This document shows positions 46,620-55,312 of a stretch of DNA of 64,000 nucleotides, piece by piece. The notes beneath the pieces were generated by a model. It had not been told where the DNA came from. It did no database searches and saw nothing but the letters and a program-made list of their open reading frames with translations. The translations under genes and the position numbers were made by a program. Where the stretch lies: assembly GCA_020161935.1 (NCBI GenBank), contig JAIUNI010000003.1, positions 124,001 to 188,000 on the forward strand, given 5' to 3'. Source of the stretch: Chloroflexota bacterium (GTDB taxonomy: Bacteria > Chloroflexota > Anaerolineae > Aggregatilineales > Phototrophicaceae). Within the stretch, counting starts at the first letter, position 1. Each line of letters starts with the position of its first letter.

Positions 46620-46943
46620 ATGCAACGGATTAAGAAGGGCGATACAGTAGAAATAATCGCTGGCAAAGATGTCGGCGAACGCGGCGAAGTGGTCACCGTG
46701 ATGGTCAAAGAAGATCGGGTCGTGGTGAGCAACCTCAACGTCGGCAAGAAACACGAAAAGGCCAAGCAGATTGGCAGCCGTCAAATTCCAGCTCAGATTG
46801 TGGAATTTAATGCGCCGCTGCACCTCTCAAACGTGATGGTGGTTTGCCCGGCGTGCAGCAAAGCTACACGAGTCGGCTTCCGCTTCAAGGATGATGGCTA
46901 CAAAGTTCGCTTCTGCAAGGCTTGCGATACGGATATTGATTAA
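46620..46943 (+). CDS. rplX: 50S ribosomal protein L24
   Basis: 107 residues. The KOW motif (KKGDTVEIIAGKDVGERGEV) and a C-terminal part with VVCPACSKATRVGFRF and CKACD: a four-Cys zinc ribbon present in many L24 proteins. Early 50S assembly initiator. Confidence 0.97.
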   Translation: MQRIKKGDTVEIIAGKDVGERGEVVTVMVKEDRVVVSNLNVGKKHEKAKQIGSRQIPAQIVEFNAPLHLSNVMVVCPACSKATRVGFRFKDDGYKVRFCKACDTDID

Positions 46944-46960
46944 ACAGGAGCGAATGAGGA

Positions 46961-47506
46961 ATGGCGACACCGATTTTACAAGAGCGTTATAAGGACCAAG
47001 TGATCCCGGCGCTCACAGAAGAATTCAAATACCAGAACGTTATGCAAGTTCCGCGCGTCCAGAAGGTTGTTATCAACATCGGTCTGGGCGAAGCGAACGA
47101 AAACCCCAAGCTGCTCGACGGCGCGGTGGAAGATTTGCGGCTCATTACCGGGCAGCAGCCGATCATCACCAAGTCGAAGAAAAGCATCGCGACCTTCAAG
47201 CTGCGTGAAGACCGTGCTATCGGTATGAAAGTGACCCTGCGCGGTGAACGGATGTGGTCGCTTTTGGATCGGTTAATCAATATTGCCCTCCCCCGTGTAC
47301 GCGACTTCCGGGGTGTACCAGCCAAGATGGATGGTCGTGGCAATTACACACTCGGTTTGCGTGAACAACTGATGTTCGCGGAAATCCAGTATGACAAGAT
47401 TGACAAAGTCCGTGGCATGGAAATCACCATCGTCACCTCGGCCAAGACGGACGAAGAAGGTCGCCGTTTGCTCAAGCTGCTCGGGATGCCGTTTAAAGAG
47501 AACTAG
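46961..47506 (+). CDS. rplE: 50S ribosomal protein L5
   Basis: 181 residues. [46 protein letters not shown] and the FPEI-equivalent [10 protein letters not shown] are conserved. Binds 5S rRNA and P-site tRNA. Confidence 0.98.
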   Translation: MATPILQERYKDQVIPALTEEFKYQNVMQVPRVQKVVINIGLGEANENPKLLDGAVEDLRLITGQQPIITKSKKSIATFKLREDRAIGMKVTLRGERMWSLLDRLINIALPRVRDFRGVPAKMDGRGNYTLGLREQLMFAEIQYDKIDKVRGMEITIVTSAKTDEEGRRLLKLLGMPFKEN

Positions 47507-47518
47507 GGACAGAGAACA

Positions 47519-47725
47519 ATGTCAAAAAGATCAATGGTCGCCCGTGAAACACGGCGCAAGTTCAAGGTTCGCGTCCGTAACCGCTGCCAGTTCGTAGATC
47601 CAAACTCTGGCAAAGTGTGTGGTCGCCCACGTGGTTACATCAGCCGTTTCGGCCTGTGCCGCATTCATTTTCGTGAGATGTCACTCCAGGGAAAAATCCC
47701 CGGAGTCGTGAAGTCGAGCTGGTAG
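47519..47725 (+). CDS. rpsN: 30S ribosomal protein S14, atypical zinc ribbon
   Basis: 68 residues. [12 protein letters not shown]... [21 protein letters not shown] and [11 protein letters not shown] are S14. The zinc-type form usually has CxxC...CxxC; here the first pair is split by ten residues ([12 protein letters not shown]) and the last Cys is His (CRIH). So metal may be bound by three Cys and one His, or not at all. Confidence 0.95.
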   Translation: MSKRSMVARETRRKFKVRVRNRCQFVDPNSGKVCGRPRGYISRFGLCRIHFREMSLQGKIPGVVKSSW

Positions 47726-47735
47726 GGGGAAACGC

Positions 47736-48140
47736 ATGATTAGCGATCCTGTTGGAGATATGCTGACACGCATTCGGAACGCGCTGCTTATTGGGCGTAC
47801 CGAAGTGGATGTTCCGCTGTCGAAACTGAAAGTAGAAATTGCCCGCATCTTGCAAGCTGAGGGCTACATTGAAGGTTACGTCGTTGGTGACGAAAAACCC
47901 GCGCCGATGATTCACATCACATTGAAGTATTACGGTGCCCGCCGCGACCGCCGTCCGGTGATTACCCACCTCGAACGTGTGAGCAAGCCGGGCCGCCGGG
48001 TGTACAGCCCGCGCCAAGAATTGCCGCGCGTGATGAGCGGTATGGGTATCGCGATTGTGACCACGCCGAAAGGCGTAATGACAGCCCAGCAAGCCCGCCG
48101 TGAAGGCGTTGGCGGCGAAGTGCTGTGTTACGTGTGGTAA
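47736..48140 (+). CDS. rpsH: 30S ribosomal protein S8
   Basis: 134 residues. [29 protein letters not shown] and [15 protein letters not shown] are conserved. Central domain organiser of the 30S; autogenous repressor of spc in E. coli. Confidence 0.98.
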   Translation: MISDPVGDMLTRIRNALLIGRTEVDVPLSKLKVEIARILQAEGYIEGYVVGDEKPAPMIHITLKYYGARRDRRPVITHLERVSKPGRRVYSPRQELPRVMSGMGIAIVTTPKGVMTAQQARREGVGGEVLCYVW

Positions 48141-48153
48141 GGGAGTAGAGATT

Positions 48154-48699
48154 ATGTCCCGTATTGGTAAGAAGCCGATTGAAATTCCGGCGAAGGTCAA
48201 CGTCAGCATCAAAGGTGCGGATGTCACCGTCAAGGGGCCGAAGGGCGAATTGACCATGACACTGCCGCCAGAGATGACCGTGAAGCAAGAAGAAAACACG
48301 CTGGTGGTCGAGCGCCCCAGTGATGCCCGTCATCACCGTGCGCTGCACGGCTTGGCGCGCGCACTGCTGGCGAACAATGTCAACGGTGTGTCCACCGGTT
48401 TCCGCCGCACGCTCAAGATCGAAGGCGTTGGTTACAACGGCGATCTGCGCGGCAAGGATCTCGTGTTGAAGCTGGGCTTTTCGCACGAAGTCGTTATTAA
48501 CCCCCCGCCGGGAATTTCTTTCACGGCAGAGGAAAAAGGCACGCTCATTCATATTGATGGTGTCGACAAGCAGTTGATCGGGCAGGTTGCTGCCAACATT
48601 CGCGAACTGCGTCCGCCGGAACCCTACTTGGGCAAGGGCGTTCGTTACAGCGATGAGGTCATCCGCCGCAAGGCTGGTAAGGCTGGTAAGGCGAAATAG
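48154..48699 (+). CDS. rplF: 50S ribosomal protein L6
   Basis: 181 residues from ATG 48154 (MSRIGKKPIEIPAKVNV). GVGYNGDLRGKDLVLKLGFSHEV and REIRPPEPYLGKG-like LRPPEPYLGKGVRY are typical. Followed by an 85-bp gap with heptamer repeats. Confidence 0.98.
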   Translation: MSRIGKKPIEIPAKVNVSIKGADVTVKGPKGELTMTLPPEMTVKQEENTLVVERPSDARHHRALHGLARALLANNVNGVSTGFRRTLKIEGVGYNGDLRGKDLVLKLGFSHEVVINPPPGISFTAEEKGTLIHIDGVDKQLIGQVAANIRELRPPEPYLGKGVRYSDEVIRRKAGKAGKAK

Positions 48700-48775
48700 A
48701 GTACTGAGTACCGAGTACTGGGTACCGGGTAAGCAGGTTTATTCGGACACTCCGTAGACGTACTCTAATCTGAGG
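48700..48775. repeat. Heptamer array, rplF-rplR gap
   Basis: gagtact-gagtacc-gagtact-gggtacc-gggta on the plus strand, then a weak inverted partner (gtagacgtactctaatc). Third copy of the heptamer family in the cluster. Confidence 0.8.
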
Positions 48776-48784
48776 GTATAAGAG

Positions 48785-49156
48785 ATGGCAACAGTTACAC
48801 AGAAGAAGACCGCTTCCCGCGACCGCCGCCACCGCCGTGTGCGTGCGAAGGTGAAGGGTACGGCACAGCGTCCACGTTTGAACGTCTTCCGCAGCCTTGA
48901 GAACATTTTCGCTCAGGTGATTGATGACGTTGATGGTAAGACGCTAGCATCTGCCTCGACCATTGATAAAGAAGTGGCGAAGCAGATTGGTGAGAGCAAT
49001 AAGGTAGACTCGGCCAAGATCGTCGGCAAAATTCTCGCCGAACGCGCCAAGGGAGCCGGGATTACGACCGTAGTTTTCGACCGGGGTGGCTACCGTTATC
49101 ATGGTCGCGTGGCCGCACTGGCGGAAGGCGCTCGTGAGGGCGGCTTAGAATTTTAA
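48785..49156 (+). CDS. rplR: 50S ribosomal protein L18
   Basis: 123 residues. [34 protein letters not shown] and [26 protein letters not shown] are conserved. 5S rRNA binder. Confidence 0.98.
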   Translation: MATVTQKKTASRDRRHRRVRAKVKGTAQRPRLNVFRSLENIFAQVIDDVDGKTLASASTIDKEVAKQIGESNKVDSAKIVGKILAERAKGAGITTVVFDRGGYRYHGRVAALAEGAREGGLEF

Positions 49157-49170
49157 GGCTGAGGTAAAAA

Positions 49171-49809
49171 ATGTCTGACGAACCAAAGAAAAGAAAACGT
49201 CGCGGGTCGGGTGCGGCAGGTGGCGAAGGTGGAGCAGATCAGGCTTCAGCCGATAACAAGCCGCGTCGTGAACGTGAGCCGCGCCGCGAACGCGAAGAAG
49301 ACCGCGAAGAACTTGACGAACGTGTGGTTGATATTAAGCGCGTCGCTAAGGTTATCAAGGGCGGTCGCCGCTTTGCCTTCCGTACCGTTGTGGTCGTAGG
49401 TGACAACAAGGGGCGTATCGGCATCGGTATCGGCAAGTCCCGCGCTGTGCCGGATAGCATCCGCAAGGGTTCAGAAGTGGCTCGCCGCCAGATGCTGAAC
49501 GTCTCCCTTTCGGGTACGACTATTCCGCACCCGGTTGTGGCGGAATACGGTGGCGCTCGCGTACTGCTGCGTCCGGCTTCACCCGGTACGGGTGTTGTCG
49601 CGGGGGGTGGTGTCCGTGCCGTGCTGGAAGCCGTCGGCGTGCGTGATGTGTTGAGCAAGAGTCAGGGTAGCAACAACGTCCTCAACGTGACGATGGCGAC
49701 ACTGGCCGCGCTGCAACAGCTCCGCACCCCGCAAGAGATGGCGGGCATCCGTGGTAAGGAAGTGGCAGACGTGCTGCCATTCTGGGAACGGAGTCGGAAG
49801 AGTGGCTAA
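49171..49809 (+). CDS. rpsE: 30S ribosomal protein S5
   Basis: 212 residues. The S5 core begins near residue 47 ([23 protein letters not shown]) and has [14 protein letters not shown]. An N-terminal extension of about 45 residues is rich in Lys, Gly and Arg-Glu repeats. Overlaps rpmD by 8 nt. Confidence 0.98.
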   Translation: MSDEPKKRKRRGSGAAGGEGGADQASADNKPRREREPRREREEDREELDERVVDIKRVAKVIKGGRRFAFRTVVVVGDNKGRIGIGIGKSRAVPDSIRKGSEVARRQMLNVSLSGTTIPHPVVAEYGGARVLLRPASPGTGVVAGGGVRAVLEAVGVRDVLSKSQGSNNVLNVTMATLAALQQLRTPQEMAGIRGKEVADVLPFWERSRKSG

Positions 49810-49987
49810 ATTATCAGTAACGCTCGTTCGGAGCAGCATTGGCTACGATAAGACCCAGAAGGCGACCGTGGTGGCGCTGGGCTTGCGTAAGCTGAACAAG
49901 ACGGTGGTACACAATGACACGCCGCAAATCCGCGGCATGATCTACAAAGTACGCCACCTCGTACTTGTGGAGGAAGTTGAGTCATGA
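49802..49987 (+). CDS. rpmD: 50S ribosomal protein L30
   Basis: 61 residues starting at GTG 49802 inside the end of rps[44 protein letters not shown] and [10 protein letters not shown] are typical. GTG is preferred because the family begins here. ATGA overlap with rplO. Confidence 0.97.
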   Translation: MAKLSVTLVRSSIGYDKTQKATVVALGLRKLNKTVVHNDTPQIRGMIYKVRHLVLVEEVES

Positions 49988-50508
49988 AGTTACACGATTT
50001 GCGCCCGAATGAAGGCGCGAAGAAGAAGCGCAAGCGTCTCGGTCGCGGTAACGCAGCCGGTCAAGGTCGCTACGGCGGTCGCGGTATCAAGGGTCAAGGT
50101 TCGCGCGGCGGTAAGCCCAAGAGCGCGGCGTTCGAAGGCGGTACCCTGCCGCTCGTCCGTCGTTTGCCCTTCAAGCGCGGCTTTAACAACATTTTCCGCA
50201 TTGAACATCAAGAAGTCCGGTTGGATCGTTTGGCTGCGGTCATCGCGGCGGGCGAAGTGACACCGGCGATTATGGCGGAACATGGTTTGATCCGTGATGC
50301 GTTCGTGCCGGTGGTGATCCTCGGTAACGGCGAAAGCATCAGCAAGAAGTTCACGGTCAAGGCGCACCGCGTAACCTCCGGTGCGCGTGCGAAGATCGAA
50401 GCGGCTGGCGGCAGTGTCGAAATTATTCCGCTGCGGATTAAGGGCATTCGTGCCACCTTCCGTAAGCACAAGAAGGAAGAACTCGCCAAGATTTACGGCG
50501 AGAGCTAA
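49984..50508 (+). CDS. rplO: 50S ribosomal protein L15
   Basis: 174 residues. [28 protein letters not shown] and [12 protein letters not shown] are the N-terminal signature; a C-terminal globular part follows. Early 50S assembly protein. Confidence 0.98.
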   Translation: MKLHDLRPNEGAKKKRKRLGRGNAAGQGRYGGRGIKGQGSRGGKPKSAAFEGGTLPLVRRLPFKRGFNNIFRIEHQEVRLDRLAAVIAAGEVTPAIMAEHGLIRDAFVPVVILGNGESISKKFTVKAHRVTSGARAKIEAAGGSVEIIPLRIKGIRATFRKHKKEELAKIYGES

Positions 50509-50617
50509 AGAAGTCGCAAATCATGATGACGTTGGGTATAACTTGCAGCGTGGGCTAACACCACGCTGCTCTACATGCCTGATGCTCATCATTTTTGTTT
50601 AGAGGAGATTTACAGTT

Positions 50618-51934
50618 ATGTTTGACGCATTCCGCAACGCTTGGCGGTTGCCGGACTTACGGATGAAGCTGCTGATTACAGGTCTCATTCTGGTTATTTA
50701 CCAGTTTGGTGCGCATGTGCCTGTAGTTGGTGTTGATCCGGCGGCGCTGGAAGCCCTGTTGAGCAGCCAGTCAGGTGGTTTGATCGGTACCCTAAACTTG
50801 CTCTCCGGTGGTGCGGTGCGCCACTTTAGCATTCTGGCAATGGGTGTTTACCCGTACATCACGGCGCAAATTATCCTCCAACTGCTCGTGCCGCTGGTTC
50901 CGCGTTTGGAAGCCATGCAGCGTGAACCGGGTGGACAGGAAAAGATTCAGCGTTACACCTACTTCCTCGCGATCCCGATGGCAGTTCTCCAAGCAATTGG
51001 ACAAATTAATATTTTCGGTACGCTTGGCGGCGCACCGATCATCCCCGGCTTCGGCTTTAACTTGCTAGGTTTAGCCGTCGTCGCGACGATGACCGCTGGT
51101 ACGATGTTCGCCATTTGGTTGGGCGAGCTGATTACCGAGCAGGGCATTGGTAACGGTTTGTCGATCATCATTTTCTCCGGCATCGTGGCGCAAGCCCCCG
51201 GTCAATTAGCGACCCTGATGAACAGCAGTACGCAGCCGTTGTTCAATCTGATTCTGTTCGTGGTGATCGTACTCATCAGCCTCGCGGTCATTATCGTGAT
51301 TGCCGAAGGTGTGCGCCGTATACCGGTGCAGTACGGCAAGCGTGTGCGTGGTCGTAAGCAGTACGGCGGCGGCTCGACCCACATTCCGTTGAAGGTCAAC
51401 GCGGTCGGTATGATCCCGCTGATCTTCGCGCAGTCGATCATTACACTGCCGGCCATTCTGGTGAACCTGTTCCCTGATGGGCCGGTGCGCCAAGACATTA
51501 CCCGTACCTTCGGTAATCACCAAGGGCTGGGCTACTGGTTGACGTTCTTCATCTTGGTTGTGGGCTTCACCTTCGTCTACACCGATATTATGGTGGCGCA
51601 GCAGAATCTTTCTGACCAACTTCAACGCAACGGCGGGTTCATCCCCGGTATTCGCCCCGGCAAGCGCACGCAGGAATACATCCAGCGCGTGACGCGGCGT
51701 ATCACCTTCGTCGGTGCCTTGTTCCTCGGTATCATCGCGATTGTTCCGGGTTTCGTTGACCTCATCAACCGCATCATTTTCCCGACCGAAGCGATTGCAG
51801 GTGCATCGGGTAATAACGCGGCGCTGGTCATCACCGGTTCCGGCCTCATCATCGTCGTCGGTGTGGTGCTGGATACCATGCGCCAGATCGAAGCGCAGTT
51901 GGTGATGCGTAACTACGAAGGCTTCATGAACTAG
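50618..51934 (+). CDS. secY: Preprotein translocase subunit SecY
   Basis: 438 residues, ten membrane helices. Plug region (LNLLSGGAVRHFSILAMGVYPYITAQI), RRIPVQYGKR cytosolic loop and FVYTDIM...NGGFIPGIRPGKRT are conserved. Forms the SecYEG channel. GAGGAG precedes the ATG. Preceded by a 109-bp gap, followed by a hairpin. Confidence 0.98.
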   Translation: MFDAFRNAWRLPDLRMKLLITGLILVIYQFGAHVPVVGVDPAALEALLSSQSGGLIGTLNLLSGGAVRHFSILAMGVYPYITAQIILQLLVPLVPRLEAMQREPGGQEKIQRYTYFLAIPMAVLQAIGQINIFGTLGGAPIIPGFGFNLLGLAVVATMTAGTMFAIWLGELITEQGIGNGLSIIIFSGIVAQAPGQLATLMNSSTQPLFNLILFVVIVLISLAVIIVIAEGVRRIPVQYGKRVRGRKQYGGGSTHIPLKVNAVGMIPLIFAQSIITLPAILVNLFPDGPVRQDITRTFGNHQGLGYWLTFFILVVGFTFVYTDIMVAQQNLSDQLQRNGGFIPGIRPGKRTQEYIQRVTRRITFVGALFLGIIAIVPGFVDLINRIIFPTEAIAGASGNNAALVITGSGLIIVVGVVLDTMRQIEAQLVMRNYEGFMN

Positions 51935-51970
51935 CGTCATGGCTTCGCGATTTCCATAGCAGTTACACAT

Positions 51971-51996
51971 AAGGACGAGGCGTAACCCTCGTCCTT
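51971..51996 (+). repeat. Hairpin between secY and adk
   Basis: 9-bp stem AAGGACGAG / CTCGTCCTT with 8-nt loop; followed by TCGCTCTC, so not a clear terminator. May be an attenuator or mRNA processing site. Confidence 0.65.
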
Positions 51997-52031
51997 TCGC
52001 TCTCTCACCAAAATTCTTTTAAGGAACGGAC

Positions 52032-52739
52032 ATGGGGCTTTACATTATTTTGATGGGTGTGCAGGGATCAGGTAAGGGGACACAGGCGGGTTATATCACG
52101 CACAACTACGGTGGTATCCCCCAGATTTCGACAGGTGATTTGTTCCGCGCAATGAAAACCCGCACGGATGACTTGGCAAAGCAGATTCAAGAGTTGATGG
52201 CGGAAGGTAAGCTGATCGACGACGACACCACGAACAAAGTGGTTGAAGATCGCCTCCAGCAGCCGGACGCAGCCAACGGCGCGATTTTCGATGGTTTCCC
52301 CCGTACCCCGTACCAAGCTCAATGGCTGCAAGACTACTTGGAAAAGAAGGGCGAGAAAATTGGCGCGGTCATCTTAATGAAGATTGACCTGTACGGTGGT
52401 TTCCGCCGCGCGTTCGGTCGTTTGACCTCGCCGAGTGGTGAGAGCTACAACGTTTATACGGACGCGGAAAAGATTGACGTGAAATGGGTTGAGCATCCTG
52501 AGAAGGCTTTCCCGCCGCGTTTGGAAGCGACCGTGAAGTCAACGGGCGAAAAGCTGGTACGCCGACCGGATGATGCCAGTGCGGATGCGATCATCAAGCG
52601 TATTGATACGTTTGTGAAAACCACCCAGCCGTTGATCGACCATTTCTCGGCAAAGGGATTGGTACACACGATTGATGCCGACCAGTCCATTGCTGCGGTG
52701 AGTGCCGCGATCAGCAAGATTTTGGACGCGGCCAACTAA
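52032..52739 (+). CDS. adk: Adenylate kinase
   Basis: 235 residues. P-loop GVQGSGKGTQ, ISTGDLFR (NMP site), FDGFPRTPYQAQWL and RRPDDASADAIIKR are as expected; the LID (about 125-170) is long and lacks the zinc cysteines. Makes 2 ADP from ATP and AMP. Between secY and map, the classic place. Confidence 0.95.
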   Translation: MGLYIILMGVQGSGKGTQAGYITHNYGGIPQISTGDLFRAMKTRTDDLAKQIQELMAEGKLIDDDTTNKVVEDRLQQPDAANGAIFDGFPRTPYQAQWLQDYLEKKGEKIGAVILMKIDLYGGFRRAFGRLTSPSGESYNVYTDAEKIDVKWVEHPEKAFPPRLEATVKSTGEKLVRRPDDASADAIIKRIDTFVKTTQPLIDHFSAKGLVHTIDADQSIAAVSAAISKILDAAN

Positions 52740-52796
52740 GGAAGCGGCGGGGACGCTGCATCTAGGACTCCCCGACAGAGAAAGTACGTACGTGAT

Positions 52797-53582
52797 ATGG
52801 CTCTCTATCTGAAAACCCCTGATGAAATCGCCATTATGCGCGAGGCGGGGCGCATTGTCGCGCGCGCTCATGCGGCGATGAAAGAAGCGCTGCGTCCCGG
52901 CATCAGCACGGGTGAGTTGGATAAAATCGCCGAAACGGTGATTCGTGACTACGGTGCAGTTCCGGCGTTCCTGAATTATCCCAAGCCGAACGCGCCAAGT
53001 TATCCGGCGACGATCAACGCCAGCATCAACAACGAACTGGTGCATGGTATCCCGAGCAACGACCGCATCATCCAAGAGGGTGACATCGTGAGCTTGGATA
53101 CCGGCTGCATCTATCAGGAGTTTATCGGCGACTCGGCCTACACCTACGCGGTGGGTGAGGTTTCACCCGCCATCCAGCGGCTTATCAAGGTCACTGAGGA
53201 ATCGCTGCGAATCGGTATCGAAGCGTCAGTCATGCCGAACTCGATCAAAGATGTGGCGCTGATGATTCAGCGTTACGTCGAAAGTCAGGGCTACAGCGTG
53301 GCGCGTGAATATACCGGACACGGTGTCGGGCGCAGTATGCACGAAGAACCGGAAATGCCGAATTGGTGGTCACGGATTGCGGAACGGCGCGGGCGCAAAA
53401 ATCACCCGCTGCAAGTGGGCATGACCTACGCGATTGAGCCAATGGTGATTGCCGGACGCGCTGACCTTATGGAACTCGATGACCAGTGGACGGTGGTGAC
53501 GAAGGACGGTTCGCTCTGCGCCCACTTTGAACACACGATTGCGATCACGGATGGCAAGCCCATCATCCTAACCCTGCCGTAA
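52797..53582 (+). CDS. map: Methionine aminopeptidase type I
   Basis: 261 residues. Metal ligands appear in order: SLDTGC (Asp), IGDSAY (Asp), TGHGVGRSMHEEP (His), AIEPMV (Glu) and FEHTIAITD (Glu). Removes N-terminal Met cotranslationally. infA would normally follow; instead the GxxExxY cassette does. Confidence 0.97.
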   Translation: MALYLKTPDEIAIMREAGRIVARAHAAMKEALRPGISTGELDKIAETVIRDYGAVPAFLNYPKPNAPSYPATINASINNELVHGIPSNDRIIQEGDIVSLDTGCIYQEFIGDSAYTYAVGEVSPAIQRLIKVTEESLRIGIEASVMPNSIKDVALMIQRYVESQGYSVAREYTGHGVGRSMHEEPEMPNWWSRIAERRGRKNHPLQVGMTYAIEPMVIAGRADLMELDDQWTVVTKDGSLCAHFEHTIAITDGKPIILTLP

Positions 53583-53593
53583 TACGAAATACG

Positions 53594-53623
53594 TTTACCA
53601 CAAAGGCACAAAGAAATTTAAGG
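53594..53623 (+). repeat. Left arm of GxxExxY cassette
   Basis: TTTACCACAAAGGCACAAAG and 10 further bases; pairs as an inverted repeat with 54019-54047, differing at one base and by a two-base length change. Octamer-type sequence (CACAAAGG / CACAAAGA). Confidence 0.85.
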
Positions 53624-53634
53624 AATGCAATAGT

Positions 53635-54015
53635 GTGTCAGCGAGCGAGACGGAACGCATAGCTTATGCGGTTATCGGTTCAGCAATCGAGGTTCATCGA
53701 GAGCTAGGGGCAGGTTATAACGAGGCGCTGTATGAAGAAGCCCTTTGTTATGAGTTAGAACTCAGAAGCATTCCTTTTTCGCGTCAGCATCCGATTACCG
53801 TCCAATATAAGGGCAAACCTGTTGGCGAAGGGCGTGTCGACATACTCGTTGCAAACTGTTTAGTTGTGGAATTAAAAGCGGTTGATGATCTGATCGGTAT
53901 TCATACGTCACAGGTCATTTCTTATCTCAAAGCGACTGATCTTCACCTAGGATTGTTGATTAATTTTAAGGTTCAAGTCCTTAAAAATGGCGGGATCAAG
54001 CGAATCGTTTATTGA
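53635..54015 (+). CDS. GxxExxY protein, PD-(D/E)XK nuclease-like
   Basis: 126 residues from GTG 53635. The name-giving motif is GYNEALY (about 30-36). VDILVANCLVVELKAVDDLIG fits the PD-(D/E)XK core (Asp, then ExK). The protein family (PDDEXK_3) is widespread and of unproven role. It sits between map and rpmJ, where infA is expected, and is bracketed by 29-30-bp inverted repeats, so the gene and its arms look like an inserted unit of about 450 bp. Composition is more AT-rich than the ribosomal genes around it. Confidence 0.9.
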   Translation: MSASETERIAYAVIGSAIEVHRELGAGYNEALYEEALCYELELRSIPFSRQHPITVQYKGKPVGEGRVDILVANCLVVELKAVDDLIGIHTSQVISYLKATDLHLGLLINFKVQVLKNGGIKRIVY

Positions 54016-54018
54016 CTT

Positions 54019-54047
54019 CCTTTATTTCTTTGAGCCTTTGTGGTAAA
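54019..54047 (-). repeat. Right arm of GxxExxY cassette
   Basis: On the minus strand reads TTTACCACAAAGGCTCAAAG then AAATAAAGG; inverted relative to 53594-53623. No target-site duplication is obvious. Confidence 0.85.
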
Positions 54048-54132
54048 AGGATTGGGTGAAACTGACCGTAGACATTAAGAAGAAATCCAAGTAAAATCTT
54101 AAGCCTTATGCAAATCTTGAGGGTAGTTAATT

Positions 54133-54246
54133 ATGCGTGTAACAGCATCTGTGAAGCCGCGTTGCCCAAAGTGCCGTGTGATTAAGCGTCACGGGCACGT
54201 GATGGTCATCTGCGAAAATCCAAAGCACAAGCAGCGCCAGGGTTAG
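54133..54246 (+). CDS. rpmJ: 50S ribosomal protein L36
   Basis: 37 residues: [20 protein letters not shown], then a segment with [13 protein letters not shown]. Zinc ribbon C-x2-C...C-x4-H is intact. GAGGG lies upstream of the ATG. Confidence 0.97.
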   Translation: MRVTASVKPRCPKCRVIKRHGHVMVICENPKHKQRQG

Positions 54247-54278
54247 TGGCGACCAACCAATCATAGAGGAATAGACAC

Positions 54279-54665
54279 ATGGCGCGTATTTCTGGGGTCG
54301 ATTTACCCCGCGACAAACGAGTAGAAGTTAGTCTGACGTATATTTTCGGTATTGGCCGTCCAACCAGCCGTAAGATTTTGGCGGCGGTCGGCATTAGCCC
54401 GGATGCTCGCGTCCGTAACTTGACCGAAGACGACATGCAGAAGCTGCGTGAAGAAGTTGCCAAGCTCACAACCGAAGGTGATCTGCGCCGTCAGGTGTTG
54501 GGCAACATCAAGCGCTTGCAGGATATTGGTTGCTATCGTGGGCTGCGCCATCGTCGTCATTTGCCGGCGCGTGGTCAACGCACCCGTACCAATTCGCGCA
54601 CCGTAAAAGGTCCGCGCAAGACGGTTCCGGGTCGTGGTCGCCGTCGTGGTGCAACCAAGAAGTAA
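54279..54665 (+). CDS. rpsM: 30S ribosomal protein S13
   Basis: 128 residues. [46 protein letters not shown] and the basic tail are conserved. Contacts P-site tRNA. Followed by an unusually long gap with two hairpins. Confidence 0.98.
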   Translation: MARISGVDLPRDKRVEVSLTYIFGIGRPTSRKILAAVGISPDARVRNLTEDDMQKLREEVAKLTTEGDLRRQVLGNIKRLQDIGCYRGLRHRRHLPARGQRTRTNSRTVKGPRKTVPGRGRRRGATKK

Positions 54666-54700
54666 TCCGTGGTGGGTTGCTTCGACAACTCAGTATTTTT

Positions 54701-54733
54701 TATAAAGGCGATCCAGTGCTGGTCGCCTTTATA
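54701..54733 (+). promoter_or_regulatory. 11-bp hairpin after rpsM
   Basis: Perfect stem TATAAAGGCGA / TCGCCTTTATA with 11-nt loop; T-run precedes rather than follows it on this strand. With the next stem it fills the rpsM-rpsK gap. Confidence 0.75.
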
Positions 54734-54759
54734 CAGTAATCAAAATGAACTCGGAACCA

Positions 54760-54796
54760 GCGCCCTGAATCCAGTAATGGCAGGGCGCGTTTTCCC
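54760..54796 (+). terminator. Possible attenuator between rpsM and rpsK
   Basis: GCGCCCTG / CAGGGCGC stem (54760-54767, 54781-54788) followed by GTTTTCCC. A moderate Rho-independent terminator or attenuator ahead of rpsK-rpoA. Confidence 0.55.
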
Positions 54797-54824
54797 GCAA
54801 TAGACCAGTGAGTAAGGGGAAGCT

Positions 54825-55232
54825 ATGGCACGTACACCAGTGAAGAAGACGGCAGGCCGCCGCAGCAGCAAGAAGGCCGTCAAGAATATTCCATACGGGC
54901 AGGCGCATGTTCATGCGACGTTCAACAACACGATTGTGTCGATGACCGATCAGTTGGGGAACGTGATTGCGTGGGCGAGTGCTGGTACGTCCGGTTTTAA
55001 GGGCAGCCGCAAGAGCACCCCTTATGCCGCACGTATGGCTGCACAGGTTGCCTCTGAGAACGCTCAGGGACAGGGTATGCAGGAAGTCGATATTTTCATC
55101 AAAGGCCCCGGCCCCGGCCGTGAAGCCGCAATCCGCGCTATTCAGTCCAGCGGGCTGAAGGTGCGCTCGATTTCCGATGTGACCCCGGTGGCACACAACG
55201 GTGTCCGTCCGCCGAAGCGTCGCCGCGTCTAA
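54825..55232 (+). CDS. rpsK: 30S ribosomal protein S11
   Basis: 135 residues. [30 protein letters not shown] and [14 protein letters not shown] and the [11 protein letters not shown] tail are conserved. rpsD normally follows; here rpoA follows after 80 bp. Confidence 0.98.
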   Translation: MARTPVKKTAGRRSSKKAVKNIPYGQAHVHATFNNTIVSMTDQLGNVIAWASAGTSGFKGSRKSTPYAARMAAQVASENAQGQGMQEVDIFIKGPGPGREAAIRAIQSSGLKVRSISDVTPVAHNGVRPPKRRRV

Positions 55233-55312
55233 CGAGGTTGGCTCGCTCTCGAAAATACAGGTTGTTTTCAGGGTTTCAGAGTTTACCGGCGGTTGGCGAG
55301 GAGGTTTAACGA

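Noticed and set aside
54051..54094. Short frame ending VKLTVDIKKKSK before rpmJ, as a possible infA remnant
   Set aside because: Only about 15 codons and no match to the IF-1 C-terminus.
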